Shown in pieces: positions 5,332-5,807 of a stretch of DNA of 5,807 nt. Below the pieces are notes generated by a model. It saw only the letters and a program-made list of their open reading frames with translations. It was not told where the DNA came from and did no database searches. The DNA comes from Acidimicrobiales bacterium. Lineage in GTDB: Bacteria; Actinomycetota; Acidimicrobiia; Acidimicrobiales; Acidimicrobilacustridaceae. The position numbers were made by a program, and so were the translations under genes. The stretch lies in NCBI GenBank assembly GCA_023264135.1, contig JALQSZ010000103.1:1-5807 (forward strand), given 5' to 3'. Position 1 is the stretch's first letter. Every line of letters starts with the position of its first letter.

Positions 5332-5807
5332 ATGGGACTGCTTGAAGGTAAGCGACTGTTGATGACCGGAGTGCTGAACGACTCCTCGCTTGGCTTCGGC
5401 GTTGCTCGTCTCGCCCAGCAGGAAGGGGCCGAGATCGTTCTCACTGGCGTGGGCAATGGAATGAAGCACACCCTCAAAGCCGCGAAGAAGCTCGATGTCG
5501 AGCCTGAAGTCATCGAGCTCGATGTTTCCGTTCCCGAACACCTAGAGGCCGCCCGCGACCACCTCGCTAAAAAATGGGGACGCGTCGACGGGGCCCTTCA
5601 CTCCATCGGGTTTGCTCCATCGGTATGTCTCGGCGGCACGTTCATGGAAGCCACCTGGGACGACGTCTCTATCGCAATGAATATCTCTGCGTACTCACTG
5701 AAAGCTCTCGCTGACGTCGTCGCACCGCTGATGAGCGAAGGCGGTTCAATCGTCGGACTCGACTTCGACAACACCGTTTCGTGGCCTTCGTACGACTGGA
5801 TGGGCGT
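5332..5807 (+). CDS. fabI: enoyl-ACP reductase, InhA/FabI type (3' end cut by window)
   Basis: The first 158 residues plus two bases of an NADH-dependent enoyl-ACP reductase are present; the full protein is normally about 260-270. The enzyme carries out the last reduction of each round of type II fatty-acid elongation in the cytoplasm. The N-terminus MGLLEGKRLLMTGVLNDSSL shows the short-chain reductase loop of this family (Gly13 to Ser19, with N-D-S-S in place of InhA's T-D-S-S). HSIGF (90-94), NISAYS (117-122) and GGSIVGLDFD (137-146) closely follow the M. tuberculosis InhA plan. Phe145 and Tyr154 in WPSYDWM correspond to InhA Phe149 and the catalytic Tyr158; the partner lysine lies past the window edge. 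At the end of strand 2 it reads LTGVGNG (37-43) where InhA has an FDR-like segment, so the adenine side of the cofactor pocket differs. It diverges from npdG, with about 100 bases between the favoured starts, and has its own ribosome site. Confidence 0.95.
   Translation, partial: MGLLEGKRLLMTGVLNDSSLGFGVARLAQQEGAEIVLTGVGNGMKHTLKAAKKLDVEPEVIELDVSVPEHLEAARDHLAKKWGRVDGALHSIGFAPSVCLGGTFMEATWDDVSIAMNISAYSLKALADVVAPLMSEGGSIVGLDFDNTVSWPSYDWMG

Noticed and set aside
1..5807. Defence island, mobile element, CRISPR array, tRNA gene or other novel system
   Set aside because: All long frames are accounted for by known housekeeping and redox families, and no repeat arrays, transposase motifs, attachment sites or cloverleaf-like segments were seen on either strand.

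Overview
The window reads as an ordinary housekeeping and redox-cofactor region of an actinobacterium. Three things point there: a mycothiol-type cysteine ligase (MshC-like), an F420:NADPH oxidoreductase, and an enoyl-ACP reductase of the InhA type. The moderately high G+C and a thrS-HIT gene pair also known from Mycobacterium agree. Within Actinomycetota, a member of Acidimicrobiia (Ilumatobacter-like) is my best guess, but this is an impression from sequence style and not a demonstrated placement.

Layout: everything left of about 5263 is transcribed on the minus strand, and one gene on the far right is on the plus strand. In transcription order the minus-strand genes are npdG (F420:NADPH oxidoreductase), an mshC-like ligase starting 2 bases after the npdG stop, a 50-base gap, thrS (threonyl-tRNA synthetase), a HIT-family Ap4A-phosphorylase-like protein starting 3 bases after the thrS stop, a 120-base gap rich in inverted repeats, and a SCO1/SenC copper-chaperone lipoprotein. 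The first 7 codons of a possible further minus-strand gene lie at the left edge. Diverging from npdG across about 100 bases is fabI/inhA on the plus strand, cut off by the window end just after its catalytic tyrosine.

How the genes fit together: npdG and mshC join the two thiol/deazaflavin redox systems typical of actinobacteria (F420 and mycothiol) in one transcriptional unit. thrS and the HIT gene pair a synthetase class that can make Ap4A as a side product with a protein of a family that degrades Ap4A. The SCO1 protein would act outside the membrane in copper delivery to cytochrome oxidase. fabI serves fatty-acid elongation.

Regulation: none of the minus-strand genes, at its favoured start, shows a clear Shine-Dalgarno site at normal distance. 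npdG and thrS each have a TANNNT box exactly 7 bases before ATG, which suggests leaderless transcripts; mshC and the HIT gene look translationally coupled. fabI has a strong GGAGGA site. I found no RNA genes, mobile elements, CRISPR arrays or long repeats, and no convincing novel system. The items most worth checking are start sites, intergenic inverted repeats and gene pairings.
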